Counted from the stretch's first letter, positions 41,652 to 54,154 are shown. The stretch: 64,000 bases of DNA from Casuarius casuarius (GCA_003342895.1 PTFA01000195.1:1550001-1614000), one strand, 5' to 3'. Notes: generated from the letters alone by a model not told the origin. Program-made: numbers and translations.

Positions 41652-44600
41652 CTAAGGGAAAATAAATGCAAAAAAGTTTAATCCACCGTAAAGGTTCACA
41701 ATAAAAAAGTAACAAGCAGCAAGGACATGCAAAAATTAAGATTTCAATACAAACATTACTCTGGTCATGCTGCATATGCTATATATGTTTTACAACATAC
41801 AATTTAATAAAAAGCAATAAATTAAACTCATGTATTACTGAAAAAGGGAAAACATCAAAAATATACAATACACGTTAACCCTGAAAACTAAAAAAACCAG
41901 CCCACTGTAAACAGCTTTAAAATGCTTATAGTGTTTTCACTAAAAGCCCCTCATTTGGATATTTTTCATTTACATTACTGCATATTAATGTAAACATTAT
42001 ATTAAACATAATGTAAACATTATATTAATGTAAAACTGTTCATGCTCAATCCCACACATGCCATCAGCTACATGGTTAAGGTTACCTACTTCATTATCCT
42101 GTCCCAAGTTTTCAAGTGTTTTCTTGGAAGGAATTGAACACCTTAATTCCTACTGAAATTCCTAACAAAAGTCATGGCAACCTGGGAAACATTGGCCATG
42201 ATCTCTCCTGTTGATCTGCTGCCCTGTGCTCCTTTATAATCAGGAGACTGACTGAATTTCTAAATTGGGAACCACGGAAGATGCATGCAATGAAGCAGTA
42301 TAAATCAAGGCCATCTCCATTCCCGTACATATGCCATAAGCATAAATGAATTCAATACACTTTCAGAGAGCACAGAAATCTTTCACAACCCATTGAAAAT
42401 GATACAAGTCAAACCTTTGCACTATTCAACACTGACAGTTGCACATATGCCTCAGACTGGCATTTAATGGCCAACTTAAAATGACAAGTTGAAATGTGGC
42501 TTTTCTTTTTTCCCCAACCAGACATTTTAAAAACAAATTCCAACAAGTTTAGCTTTCGAGACAGAAAAACGTGCATCTACCTTTGCATATTTGCACCCAC
42601 TTACTCATCTCTACAGTTCCCCTCCTTTCCCTTTCCCCCCCCCCCACCAAGCCCCAATTTTGAAACCTAGCTATTCAAGCTTGGGAATTCATGACTGACT
42701 ACTAACCAAGAGATAGGATGTTTGTTTATTTTAGAGCAAGACAAAGTTATGCTTAGCATAACAGATCCTCAGCCCATGACTGTGGTTTCACCTTACTATC
42801 ATGAATTGCTAATACAATGCAAATAAAAATACACACACCACTACAACCTGACAATATTTGGTTCACACACACACAAAATTAAGCAGAAACAATGCAGTTA
42901 CTAGAACATGTCCCTAGATTGATGTTACTGCTTTAGAAGACTGTCTCCAATTTTTATTAAAGCAGTAGTCTTGCAGTATGACTTGAAGTGGACTAATATG
43001 CCTATTAACATATGTGCGAAGGTTTTTCTTCTATACACAGTGTTTATTATAGGATCTCAGTTATGTTCAAACAAAAGCTTTGACTCTGAATTTTTTTCCC
43101 AATTATGAAAATATAAAGTTACTTTGCCTGTGAAGGGCAGATTTGACATTTGGATACATTTCTGTAAGACAGAAATAAAAGCCAGAGAAATCTAAAATAC
43201 CATGAGACAACTGCATTACATTCACAGAAAGGGTAGTTTAATAATTCAAGCTTTATTTGGAGGCTTGTTTGCAACTGTAGAAAAGGTCAGACCTTATATG
43301 AATAAGGTATTAAAGTTTGCACATACAGTCTAAGGTAAAGATAAGTAACAAGGCTTGTTTACAATCCAGCTGCTCACAGCCTACAGAGTTAAGATTTTTA
43401 AATCAACACACTGGTAACAATAAGGATTACTGAAAAAATTCTGCATAGAGGTCAGTATGCACGTATCAAACTCTTGATAACAGTGATTGTGTTAGAGAAT
43501 TTTTACTGTTTTAGAGATGTTTGGCTTTGAATCATACTTAGCAACCTTAAATTCCTCATTGTTCGTTCTTGTACTTCTCCGATTTAATATTTTACCAGAC
43601 AGACTCCCATGCTTTTGGATTAAACATTTCCCATACTTTTTAATGGCAGTCAGATACACAATGAATTAGTAAGCTGGGGCCTGGACTGCACTGCTCAGGA
43701 AACTGGTCATTACACCAATATGCACCTACTTTACAAGTACACAACTGGATGCAGAGATACATATATCCTGCTGCTCCTGGACTGGTACGTAGGCACTTGT
43801 ACCTGCGCATATTCAAATATGTACACATTTTCATGTCTACCTAGAATCAAACCAACTCTTACCAGAACAGTTTTTAATATTTCACTGTCTTGTTTGAGAC
43901 AAAGTAAAGACCTGGAGCTTGGTATAAGCAGGAATTCAGACCTCACTTAGTAGCTAACAGAAAACAAAAATATCCCACACCTGCAGAAAATATGAAAAGC
44001 ACGTTTTCACAAAAAGCAAACTTTGGGCCCATTCAGAAACATTTCCACATCACATACTTCACTCTAAAGGGAAAGCACATGTGGAAGTTTCTTAGTCTAA
44101 AGGAAGAATCACTTTATGTCCCACTGATCAAATTCATAGAAATCTTAGTAGCATTAGCTTAATTCCATTAACACTTTTTTGCCCCTTGATTTAACAGACA
44201 GAAGTGTAACTGTTTCTCCTGCAAACCCCTCCAAGCTACCAATACCACCCTCAAGAATCTTTTGTCAGGAAAGGACACCGCTGCAGGAGGTCATATACTA
44301 AGAGAAGGGACCATGGCACTAGACTGCATCTAGGGATTTCACCTCCTAGTAGGGCTATTTTGACTGCTCCCAACATCTCTACCTCTTTTCCAGCTCTGAT
44401 GCAAGAGCAGGAGAAAAGCTGTGTGACCCCACACACCAGCTCAGCTAACCACTGCCAGCCAGTTGCAGTCAGAACATGGCATCACCGAGCCCAACTTCAC
44501 CACGGCAATGCAGTGCAAACGCAAGGGAGGTACCTTTAACTGTGGGGGAAACATAAGGCGGGCATCAGCTGTGCAAGTCTCATTCATCATGAAAGATTTA

Positions 44601-45778
44601 ACAGGTCTGCACATATTTTAACCAAGATTCTGCAATTATTTTATCCTACGGCTTCCTTTACTTACTTGCACTTTAACACCAACATAATTTTGTTCTGAGT
44701 TATTCCTCAATTTAACTTTGAATCATAATTTCCAGTAATTTCAGTCTATTGTCCAAACACCGTAAGGACACATTAAGCAAGTTTAGATGGTCAGAGGAAT
44801 TTGCCCACCCCCATTAAACAGGAAAAGTGGTAGTCATAATCTTGTTTTAGATAAGAAAGTTTCAGCCAAGCAAAGTATAACTTTAATGTGCCTGCCCTGA
44901 ACCAAAAAAAACCAAAAATCCTGTAAAATGATACAGAAGTGTCAATAGACAATATTGCAAAAAACTGTATTATTAACATACGTAAGTGGTTATAGGTTAT
45001 TCCAAAGAACCGTTACTCAATTTCAAGTTACAAAAGAGTGGAATAACAAGCACAAATAAAAACTAAGTTGTATGACCGGCTACTGTCCACAACTCAACAT
45101 GAACCTCTGCGGTCTCCAGCAACTTACAGGAAAAGTACAATACTATTTTCAGTTAAAGCAGTAGCCAAATGGTTTCTGCAAAAAAATGTTTTTACAATAA
45201 TCTCAGTGTGTAAAGCATGAAATCAATTATGACAGCTTACTTTTCTTAATCTTCCTTGATTACGCCTACAACACTACATGTCCACTACAGCCTTTAGGGT
45301 GCACACAGATGAGCCATCTAACTCTGAGGCTGCAGTTCCACAGCCACTGCCAACCCTAAAAGAAAAAGTCAGAGCAGCCACAGGTCCAGACTCTACCTTG
45401 CTTACAGCTGCACAATCGTACCCTCTCTCCTGTACTAGCATTCACACCAGCAACAACCTGGCTCAGGGATGTAGTTCCTCAGAACTGTGCATCTAATAGG
45501 TGCACAAAACTGTTTTGAACCCTCTTCATTAATGGGTACACTTCTCTGCAGAATAAACAGCACCCTAAAAATGAAGTGTAGAACAGATGGCTTTTTTAAA
45601 GCGTGATTTAAATATGTGGCACATGCACGGCATGTGCATTTCCTTGATTTTCCAGACGCTAATTGTTAAATAAGACTTCTGATGTACTCACAAATGCATG
45701 GAATTCAATAATCAGTCAAGTATTTAGACACAAAAGAGAAGTCAGCAGAATTTTATAGACAGACGAAAATCAACTTAC
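41652..45778 (-). other. Last intron of the unidentified gene
   Basis: About 4.1 kb between exons A and B, the longest well-bounded intron seen. It is A+T-rich, with a local direct/inverted repeat of TAATGTAAACATTATATTAA around 41985-42033. No further exon was seen. Confidence 0.6.
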
Positions 45779-45818
45779 CAAAACTAGAATATCTTGCGTA
45801 CAAAATACAATGTCAGCA
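45779..45818 (-). CDS. Unidentified gene, exon A (40 bp, phase 2 to 0)
   Basis: The acceptor AACCTTTTCTTCTTAG|TGCTG is strong and the donor is TTTTG|GTAAGT. Only the phase-2 frame is open and it reads ADIVFCTQDILVL. It fixes the frame of exons D and C. Confidence 0.82.
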
Positions 45819-46658
45819 CTAAGAAGAAAAGGTTAGAATAATACAAGTGCCTGTGAGCACAGAGAGGAAATTGTTTCCATTTCGCACCTAAAAGCGTAAA
45901 TATCTTTTAAAATTGCACCATTTCACTTATAAAAGCTAAATATCAATAAGAAAATTGTTTGAGAAATTTGATTTTTTTTTCCCCTTTAATAGGCAATATA
46001 CTCCTTGGTCCCATCAACCTGATACTTTCTTCTTTTTTACTTTCCATATCGAAGATTCAGTCACCTTTCACCCATCTCTGCATTTTGAGTTTGCCAGTTA
46101 GTTTTCCCTTTCTTTGCCAGCATTCCTTATTCCCAGCATTCTTCCCTAGCATAGTCTCATCAATATTTTGTGAATGCACACCCCTGCATACTCCAACTTC
46201 AAATACAGTGAGCATACATCCTCCATACTTGAACATACATCGCTGGGAGACTTTTAGGACCTTATCACGTCAAACCAAATTGAAGTGACTTTTTAAGGCT
46301 GACATTCCATTTTCCCTAAGCTTGTTGTGACTAGACATTTAGTACAAACCTCACCCCATTCAGGATTTTAATAAAGGGAGAAAATTAAGAAAAAGTTAAG
46401 TATGCTATCTAGGAAAAAGATCTATTAGGTCATCTGTAGTAGAGAAACGTATTCTTCTAAGAATCAATTTAGTCTTTGCAATGCACTTTTAAAATGTCAC
46501 GCGTTCACACACAAAAAGCGTTGCAGATACTGTTACAACTAGTTTTCATTAAGCCTAAATGCTATTTCAGTAGGGCTGCATTAATGCCAGCTCAGTTACT
46601 GGTGTTATAGGCCATACTGATCAAAGTCTTCCCACCGCTTTCCCCACAATGTACTCAC

Positions 46659-46708
46659 GGCCCTTTGAAATCTGCCCAACTTTGCCATTTCGGAGAACTG
46701 ACAGAAAT
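46659..46708 (-). CDS. Unidentified gene, exon D (50 bp, phase 0 to 2)
   Basis: The acceptor is CGTATTTATCCTACAG|ATTTC and the donor GGGCC|GTGAGT. All three frames are open. The frame fixed by exon A is ISVSSPKWQSWADFKGP. Confidence 0.8.
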
Positions 46709-47903
46709 CTGTAGGATAAATACGGGAACTGCAATACTTTCACAAAGCATGAGCAAGGACACAGAGCAAACCTGTACAAGCTTGAAAGGCTTATCAGTAA
46801 CGGACACTGTAGAGCTTAAATTGTTGAGTGAGAAGCAATTCAGATTCCTAGCCTAGAGAAAGGCTTGTATCTATGGCAAAGCCTCCAAATTGGGATGAAA
46901 GACTGAACTTCAAATTCAGGTTATCCAGTCAAAGACCTAGAAGCCAGCGTAAAAGGCTGTGTCCCCTATTTGCTGCTGGGAAAGGAGAGAATGCCTAAAT
47001 GTCTTTTTCAGGTCTGTTTTTCTTATCCACGCTGTAGCATATAGACAGTAGAAGGCTCAAACTTTTGTCGATACCACTTTCCACCAGGAAAAAAAAACTG
47101 CTGAAATTTCTTAAGAAAAATCTCCTCTATTTCAATAAAGACAACATTTTCATTTTGCATCAGAACAGTCTTCTATGCCTAATCCATGAAATGACTGAAA
47201 GCCAAAGCAGAATACAATTTAAGAGATACTAATGTCATTTTCTACTCAAGATCCATCATACTATTATGTTAGGATCAATTAACAATAATTTCTCAATATG
47301 GCACCAAAATTGGCTCTCTAACCACTAAATATTCTGTTAAACTTTTGCATACCCCAATTTATTTCACCAAAAGGTTGTTGATCCAAAAGCAGAAACACAG
47401 TGGGAAACTCCTTATGTAAATGAATCTCAATCAAAATTAGTTTTCTAGCATTGCTGAAAGTTTTCCAAGACCTCTAATGCATCATTTTCACAGAATGAGG
47501 CATACACATTCGACATTCTGGCATGATAAAACTAGAGGAAAATTGACATTGTGGCAATGGAGACTACATCTCTATTAAACTTACAGAACAAAGAGCCAAC
47601 TGAGTTTTAAATAAAAGATAAAGCACCACATGGTTATAGTAGGAGTCTTATGTCTGTCAGCAAGTCTGTTCCCAGCTGAGTGGGGTTCTGACAGATGATT
47701 TGGTATGCAAGTTCATTATATAGTCTAGCCACATTCTCTACCTCTCATACTGGAGTTCTGTCGGGCCAATAAAAACAGCCAGATAAACATCTTGCAGTGT
47801 AAGACCGACTCCCTCTATATATCTGCTTTATTAATGTGCATCCAATGCAGCTTATCGTACAAAAATGTTAGAATGAATTACTCTCCTGTTATCATAGACT
47901 TAC

Positions 47904-47940
47904 CTTGGCTCTAGGCTTGATACTATAGTTGATTCTCAAA
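47904..47940 (-). CDS. Unidentified gene, exon C (37 bp, phase 2 to 0)
   Basis: The donor GCCAAG|GTAAGT is near consensus. The acceptor is weaker (AAAAAGCCAG|TTTGAG; AAG 4 bp upstream and GAG 6 bp downstream are alternatives). It reads LRINYSIKPRAK and continues in phase into exon D. A stop just upstream in this frame limits the exon start. Confidence 0.75.
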
Positions 47941-48420
47941 CTGGCTTTTTAAACATGAAACTCAGATGTTCACAGTGCTTTAAAAACATTTAAAAAGTTG
48001 CTTTGATGACAGGTCTGCTTCAAAAGATTGCAACCATGGAAAAACTATTGCCTGTTACCCACAAACACAGACAACTGCTAGAAGCCTCACTTTACTTGAG
48101 ATAAAATTGAGATTCAAGAACCTAAATCCCAAAGGGGAATAATAAACTTGAACAAACTTTAGGGGAAATACAGCATAATACACTAGTACTAGTTCATAGT
48201 TTCTCAGTTCTAGCGCATATTCAACACTACACGATTGACCAAAAGCAGGAAACGAGCAGCAAAGACAGCATTAGTATGAAGTGATATGTTCCACATCATC
48301 AACACTGGCATGGATCAACAAAATATTCGCATCAGTTTAGAGCTTAGTCTCCTTAGCATAAGAGAATGATTCCATGTGCTGCTCTAAGGATTTAGATTGT
48401 GACTGGTTATTGCACTATAC

Positions 48421-48538
48421 CTGGACGTGTCTACATAGCAGGCACAAAAGGCATTCTCTGAACATATCAGCTGCAAGCCCCTCTGTAACACTAGATTATA
48501 TGCATGGTTGGGATCAAGGTGGGCAAGGCAGATGGTGC
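48421..48538 (-). CDS. Unidentified gene, exon G (118 bp, phase 1 to 2)
   Basis: The acceptor is nearly ideal (CTCATTCCTCCCCTTCTCCCCAG); the donor is TCCAG|GTATAG. It reads TICLAHLDPNHAYNLVLQRG, then LQLICSENAFCACYVDTS. Four cysteines occur in the second half. Its phase fits exons H and C. Confidence 0.85.
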
Positions 48539-49181
48539 CTGGGGAGAAGGGGAGGAATGAGCAAATTAGGCAATGAATCACTTCAGCATCTTCCAGCACA
48601 GCTTAGACTACAAAGACAACAAAAGGGGCATGGGTTCTTTCCTATTTAGCAGGGATATCAGAAAGTCCCAAAGATACAGGTCCAAATAAATGATGTTGAC
48701 AGAATGTCTGGAGTAGAAAGCTCATGATGCTGCCTACAGCTCTCTTCATGTAATACAATATCGTAACTATGCTCAACAGGGGAGAGGACTGCTTATTCTC
48801 ATTCATGCAATTCCCCAAAGAAACTCTAGAAAATCTTCTTTTACAGAATTCCTTCACTAAAAGCAGTAACAAGAAGAGTCATTAGTTGGCTTCAAAAGTC
48901 TCTTGAAACTTCCTGCCCCCCCCACCTGTCTCTCCTGAAGAAAAAGCTGCTTCCTTCCAATGACAAGCAGTCAAGTTTGCTTTGACAAACTACAAGCGAT
49001 ACTCCCAAATACACAAAATATAGATAACAGTGACACAAATATAGTCCATTTACACATTCTCCATACGGAATCAGCCTACAGCAAATAAACAACACAACCC
49101 TTTCAAAAGGACCTACTAGCACTGAAACATAGATCCTTATTAGGAAAGAGTTTAGGAGAAACACTTCAAAGATGGTTAGAC

Positions 49182-49230
49182 CAATTACATGCCAGGAAAA
49201 TTCTGACAATATGCACACCATATTGTCTTC
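49182..49230 (-). CDS. Unidentified gene, exon H (49 bp, phase 0 to 1)
   Basis: The acceptor CTATTTTCCTTTTCTGTTCAG|GAAGAC is strong. The donor is weak, chosen as ATTG|GTCTAA because it gives phase 1 for exon G; CAT|GTAATT is an alternative with the wrong phase. It reads EDNMVCILSEFSWHVI. It lies inside a longer open run (48892-49287), most of which I read as intron. Confidence 0.58.
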
Positions 49231-52000
49231 CTGAACAGAAAAGGAAAATAGCTTTCTCTGAAATTCTAGTTTCACTTCATCTAGCAAGCAGATCCAAAGA
49301 CTGAAGAAGATTCTAACTCCATATATAACCTCATAGATTCTTCATGAGTGTTCAGTACAAACTTTTGGCAGACTTATCTTCCATAAGCCTCTAGATTTCA
49401 CAAGTCTCATAAAAAACTCTTGACACTGAAAGCATCAGAACACCTCAAGCGACGCAGGCTTGTAAGAAGAGGGGTACAGAATGAGCCATCCTGTATTACA
49501 GCTCACAAGCACACTTTTGGTTGCTCTTGAGCCTGAAAGAAAGATTTAATGGAGACAAAATACCACTGATTCAGCATGCCCATAATAATTTTATGTCAAA
49601 CCTGTGAACTACAAAGCAAAGCTCCTGCAATGCAAGATTTACCAGAATTTTATCTATTTTCAAGCAGCAGCAGAAAATAATGACTCTTTCAATAGCATAT
49701 AAATTGCAGAACTTTCTTTTCATATGGTTTTTATGAAATATTAGCTAAGAATCAATTTTCGTGTCTACAAAGAGATAAGTGAGAAACAGACACACCAATG
49801 GAAAAGGGCTGCAAATCATCTCCAATCATATCCAAGGACAGCATTTAGCAACTCTGAATTAATAGCAAAGTTTTCCTATATTTTCTTTCAGGGTGTTCTC
49901 AACCACGTTTATTTTCTCATGCACACTAAAAACTCACAAATGTGAAAGACAAATACGTGACTTGCTAGATGCATTGAATGAAAAATAAATGTGTTGCAGA
50001 TCAGGCTCCCAAACTTCTGACTAGCTTATTAGTGGTATATAAGAGATAAAACTCATTCTGCTAGGGAGAAAATCCTAGCTTTGTTGTGGGAAACGTCATT
50101 AAAATAGACTTGAGACACCAGAAGTCATACAGTTACTAATGCAGATTCAAGTACATGATACTTTTTCCTCTCCAAATTTAATCTGTTCACACCACTGTGA
50201 TGTCCTAAAACGACTGCCAAAAGAACATCTGCAATGGTGACCCCCATCCTCCCCAGCTGATAATAAAGTAAGACTGAATAAGACTACTAATGAGAAGAGC
50301 TGACAAACATCTTGCTGTGGTGGAAGTCTAAATGGCCATTTAAAGTCACCATAATTTGTCTGCTCTTTAAGAGACTTGCATTTGACAAACGAGACCAAAT
50401 CAATTGACGATCATGGGGAAGAAGCAGCACATAGTGACTCCTCAGCAAACTAGACCTTGGGATCTGTGTAACAATTTGCACTAGGAGAACAGAAAAACAA
50501 GATTACTAAGAGAACTGACCTGCTCACTCAAGGATGACACGAGGTGACACTCTCCATGCTAATTTATTTTGCATATAAACATCACATCTTTTAAAGACAC
50601 AGAGTCCAGGTAGTGACTAAGCACCAACTCTAGCCTCCTCAGCACATTGAGATCAGAGTCCCTGACGGGTATCCATATCAGAAGTGGCATCAAGTGCAGT
50701 GCAGGACCACTGTGTGACAGGTCCAATGCTCTGTTCTCCACATCCTCCCCACAGGCCATCTCAGTTGCTTAAAAGCACAAGCCTTCATCTTAGGATATAT
50801 CTAGGTTTAAAGTTTAAGTTTGAGCTTTTGGAACTTCCCATAACAGTAATCAGAAGTTTCACTAAGTAGCTTTGGAAATACAAACTTTATTCAGACTTCT
50901 CTATCCAAGCAAAAACAAAACAAAAATACCAAATGCAAACAAAAAAACACCAAAACCATAACCAACCAATTAGCAGGCATTACTTGCTCAACTTTGCTAC
51001 ATGCATTGACCTTTCAGTCATAAGATTCTTCTCTGCATTCTACCATTTTATCAAGATATCTAGTTTGTTCTAATTCAGAAGTGTGTTCAACAATGAGCCA
51101 CCAAACAAAAGAGACTTATCTCGCCTTGTCCTGTCTTCTCCCTCGGAAGTGGGGAATGTTTATTGCTGTAGTCCTTTCCCATAAACATTAAATAGAAAGA
51201 TGATGTATTTAAGCAAAACATTAGCGCAGGAACAAGCATCTGTAAGCTGTGATTGTGTCTAGCTTAGAAATTAAAAGGTCTCTATAAACTATCAGAGGAC
51301 CTTTTAAAATTTTCATCCTTCAAAAATGGTAAAGTGGAGAAAAGTAGCTAGTGAACCAAGACAGATCTTTACAGTTTTACAAACAGAATTATGTTGTGAG
51401 GGCTGCTTGAGAGAAACAGAAGGTTCCTATAGTCCTCTGCCTCCTGCAGATGGGCCAGGAGAATCTTGATCAATCTCCAGAGCATTCACTGTTCAATCAG
51501 AACAACAGAATCACACTGTCTTTAGATTCTTTGGATCGTCGTGTGACTCCTTCCAGAAAAAGTACTGTAATATATAACACGAACTTTGCCAACACGAGGC
51601 AAGTTTGATATAAACAGTTCCTTATAATCAGTTAGAATTCATGGGCTGTGCATAAATCCCCAGATATCACAGCAGACGTAACTAAGTCAGTGCATCAAGA
51701 TGAGTTTCTGGGGAAACTGAGAAGCTTTCTGGGGTAACCAAGTCTGGTTGCACACTATCCAAGGTAATACCATATAATCCTCTCCATAATCAAACTCCAT
51801 CCTGTAGATAAGTTTATATTTCTTGCTCCCCTAACTTATCTCTTCAGGTAATTAGAAACATTTTTCAAATTTTTCATTTCCCTTATATTCATAGGACAAA
51901 TTTATTCAGTAGATTTATTGGCAGGTTATTGAAGCGAAGACCATTGGTAAGTTAAATACAGTTATTTGCACTGAAACAGAGCAGTAAGGCCTCACAAGAC

Positions 52001-52065
52001 CTGTCCAGCTACCTGAAGTGACAGCTGGATGTCAAGAGCTGCATTCACTTGGGTCTTACTTAGCA
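52001..52065 (-). CDS. Unidentified gene, exon F (53 or 65 bp, phase 1 to 0)
   Basis: The acceptor TATCTTTCATTTCTTAACAG|TGC is strong. A single frame is open and it reads LSKTQVNAALDIQLSLQ, then VAGQ. Two in-frame donors exist, CAG|GTAGCT (exon 52013-52065) and CAG|GTCTTG (52001-52065). They differ by four codons, so alternative 5' splice-site use would keep the frame. Confidence 0.75.
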
Positions 52066-52872
52066 CTGTTAAGAAATGAAAGATAATATCTTTAAAAGCA
52101 TCTAAGGATCTTTTACCAACATGCCAAAAAGTAATATTTATAACAACAAAGTAGTTCTCCCTGAAGATAACAAAATATGAAGAAATCAACAAAAGAAAAA
52201 CTGAACAGTATAAATGGGGGAGTTTATGTACCATGAGGGCCATTAAGTGTTTTGCTCATGTTTTTACATAATTATTGAAGGATAATTCTACCCTTAGAAG
52301 TAACTAATTAAAGCAGCACCCTTTTATTTCAGTATCCTGTCCCCTGGGTGCATTCAAAGTTAGACCTGCCAACTATTGTGACCACAAAACATTTTTTCTA
52401 CTTCTGCTGTTCTTGTAGTTGTGCAACATGAGCCATATTCCATTCCTCTTTGATGCTTCATAAACAATTTCAATGTGTCATACCTTAACAGGCACAAACC
52501 TACTGAAAACAATGTATACAGGAGGATTACTACATGCTCATATTGCACTGAAAAGCCTCATTTACAGGGCCTCAGAAGCCAGCAAGATGCCATCTTGACT
52601 TTCAAATTCCAAGCTGAGTTACAAAACTACTACTTGGGAAAAAACTCATTTTACTAACAAGGAATTAAAACATGGAGAAGTCAAATGATAAACTTGCACA
52701 ATTTTCAGACTTCCACGCAGTAACACTAAGTAGTTCAGATGGTAAATACATGGTTTCATTTATCAAAACATATGCCAGTCTACTAGAAATGAACTGCTGT
52801 GGTGATAATAGGAAGCCTAGCTAACTACAAACCACTGAAAGAGATGCATTGCTAGACTGATCATATTTGAAC

Positions 52873-52912
52873 CTTGCTGGAGGTAGATGAATCCAGAAGC
52901 AATAGTCTTGGC
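52873..52912 (-). CDS. Unidentified gene, exon I (40 bp, phase 0 to 1)
   Basis: The acceptor is TAGATTTAATTGCTAG|GCC; the donor GCAAG|GTTCAA is weak at the third intron base. It reads AKTIASGFIYLQQ and joins exon F as QQ-VLSKTQ, a convincing helix. Confidence 0.62.
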
Positions 52913-53336
52913 CTAGCAATTAAATCTAAACATAATCATCATCTGGCAGGCTTAAAATCATAGTGTAAGATGCCATCACAGCATGCCGACTGTTCCCTCA
53001 CTGCACCTGCATTGGCACTGGACAAGATGCAGTTCACTGTAAACATCGCTACTTTTTGATTTCCCGATTCCTTCAGCCAAGAGGGTTTGAGCAAGTTTTG
53101 ATAGCCACAATTGTTTCATCCAATTTTATCCTTGATACTTGAGATATACATCCTTCAGCTAGCTCATTTTTAAATCACTTCAGTACTTAAACTGTCACAC
53201 TTTATGCATAATCTGACACCACAGAGTCATAGTTTGAATATTTCAGTTCTATTACTTTTAATTCTGTACCAGTTAATCATATTTTATTTAAAGGTAAAAT
53301 GTTAATCTTCTGATGTTAAAAATCATCATACTTTAC

Positions 53337-53346
53337 CTTTTTATGG
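53337..53346 (-). CDS. Candidate 10-nt microexon
   Basis: Ten bases, CCATAAAAAG, sit between an acceptor (CCTTATTTTAATATGCAG) and a donor (AAG|GTAAAGT). With exon J leaving in phase 2 and exon I entering in phase 0, exactly a 3n+1 insert is needed, and this supplies it (junction Cys, then HKK). No other 2-to-0 exon was seen in the interval. Short motifs of this kind also occur by chance. Confidence 0.35.
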
Positions 53347-53581
53347 CTGCATATTAAAATAAGGATACTTGCCAATTACCTAGAGCCTTCATTTCAGGAT
53401 TCGAATGAGAAGTTGACAAGAGGTCAGTTCAGAATCTCTGCAGTACGGCAGTCTACTACTCTACATGCCAGGAGCTCTCTTTAAATTTCTCTGTACTCTA
53501 CAGCTCAAATGAGGTAGCACAGCTCACCAATTGCTATCTGATTTTGGTTGATCCTATTTTAATCCCAAGTAAAATGTTTAC

Positions 53582-53628
53582 CAAAAAGCACCTTGCTCCA
53601 AATTGCTTGCTATAAGCACCGTTGCAGG
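53582..53628 (-). CDS. Unidentified gene, exon J (47 bp; acceptor ambiguous)
   Basis: The open segment reads PATVLIASNLEQGAF and ends at TTTTG|GTAAAC. The stronger-looking acceptor is TTATATTACAG at 53636, which would add 7 bp and enter in phase 2. That does not match exon K, which leaves in phase 0. Using the next AG (TTTTGAG|CCT) gives phase 0 and keeps the frame. Either this second AG is used, or the sequence has a one-base error in the TTTT run, or an exon was missed. Confidence 0.6.
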
Positions 53629-53749
53629 CTCAAAACTGTAATATAAACATACTCCAAACAGCCAAAGGTTCTTTTTTGTTGTTTTAATATTGCTATTTCT
53701 CTTGTCTTAAAATATAGTTCTACTATTGAGTTGTTAGGGTTCCCCTCAC

Positions 53750-53809
53750 CCAGAATGAGGTCTTAAACTGCAAGCATTTCCCAGCAGGGATTTTTGTCTC
53801 TATCCTTGT
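53750..53809 (-). CDS. Unidentified gene, exon K (60 bp, phase 0 to 0)
   Basis: The acceptor TTTGCTAGTTACTTTGCAG|ACAAGG is strong and the donor CTGG|GTGAGG is strong. Only frame 0 is open, reading TRIETKIPAGKCLQFKTSFW. It is 20 codons exactly and in phase with exon L. Confidence 0.8.
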
Positions 53810-53898
53810 CTGCAAAGTAACTAGCAAATTGTTAATCATCTATAATTAAAGACACCATAAGCCCAGAACCCATCAGAGTATATCTCCAGTTTGCTCAC

Positions 53899-53979
53899 GT
53901 GGCCCTTTATGCATAAAATATGCCTTTTCATTTCAGTCCAAGTACCCTTCTGCTTTTGGTCTCTCCTTAAAACCTTCTT
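53899..53979 (-). CDS. Unidentified gene, exon L (81 bp, phase 0 to 0)
   Basis: The acceptor is pyrimidine-rich (CCTCTCCTCTTGGGGATGTTATAG); the donor is CAC|GTGAGC. Only frame 0 is open. It encodes a very basic 27-residue segment beginning KKVLRRDQKQKGTWTEMKRH. It is exactly 27 codons, so skipping it would preserve frame. Confidence 0.82.
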
Positions 53980-54122
53980 CTATAACATCCCCAAGAGGAG
54001 AGGCATCTTTTTTTTTTTTTTAGATAAAACACAAGTAAAGTGAAAAAAATCTGTGCAACTTTTCTCTCAGGCTTTTGCTTGACCCTATCGTTCTGGTTTA
54101 TTTAAGCTTTTTGAAGTCATAC

Positions 54123-54154
54123 AACTTTTGTCTTGTTCAAGACTGAGGATGACC
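54123..54154 (-). CDS. Unidentified gene, exon M (32 bp, phase 1 to 0)
   Basis: The acceptor CTTATTTCTGGCATTTCAG|GGTC is strong; the donor GTT|GTATGA is weaker. It reads SSSVLNKTKV in phase with N and L. The intron to exon L is only about 140 nt. Confidence 0.65.

Noticed and set aside
48892..49287. 131-codon minus-strand frame
   Set aside because: Only 49182-49230 has matching splice sites and phase; the rest is very cysteine- and aromatic-rich and reads as intron.
50519..50560. 13-codon segment HGECHLVSSLSEQ ending at a GTCAGT donor
   Set aside because: The following acceptor is only about 40 nt away, too short for a normal vertebrate intron, and the upstream acceptor is poor.
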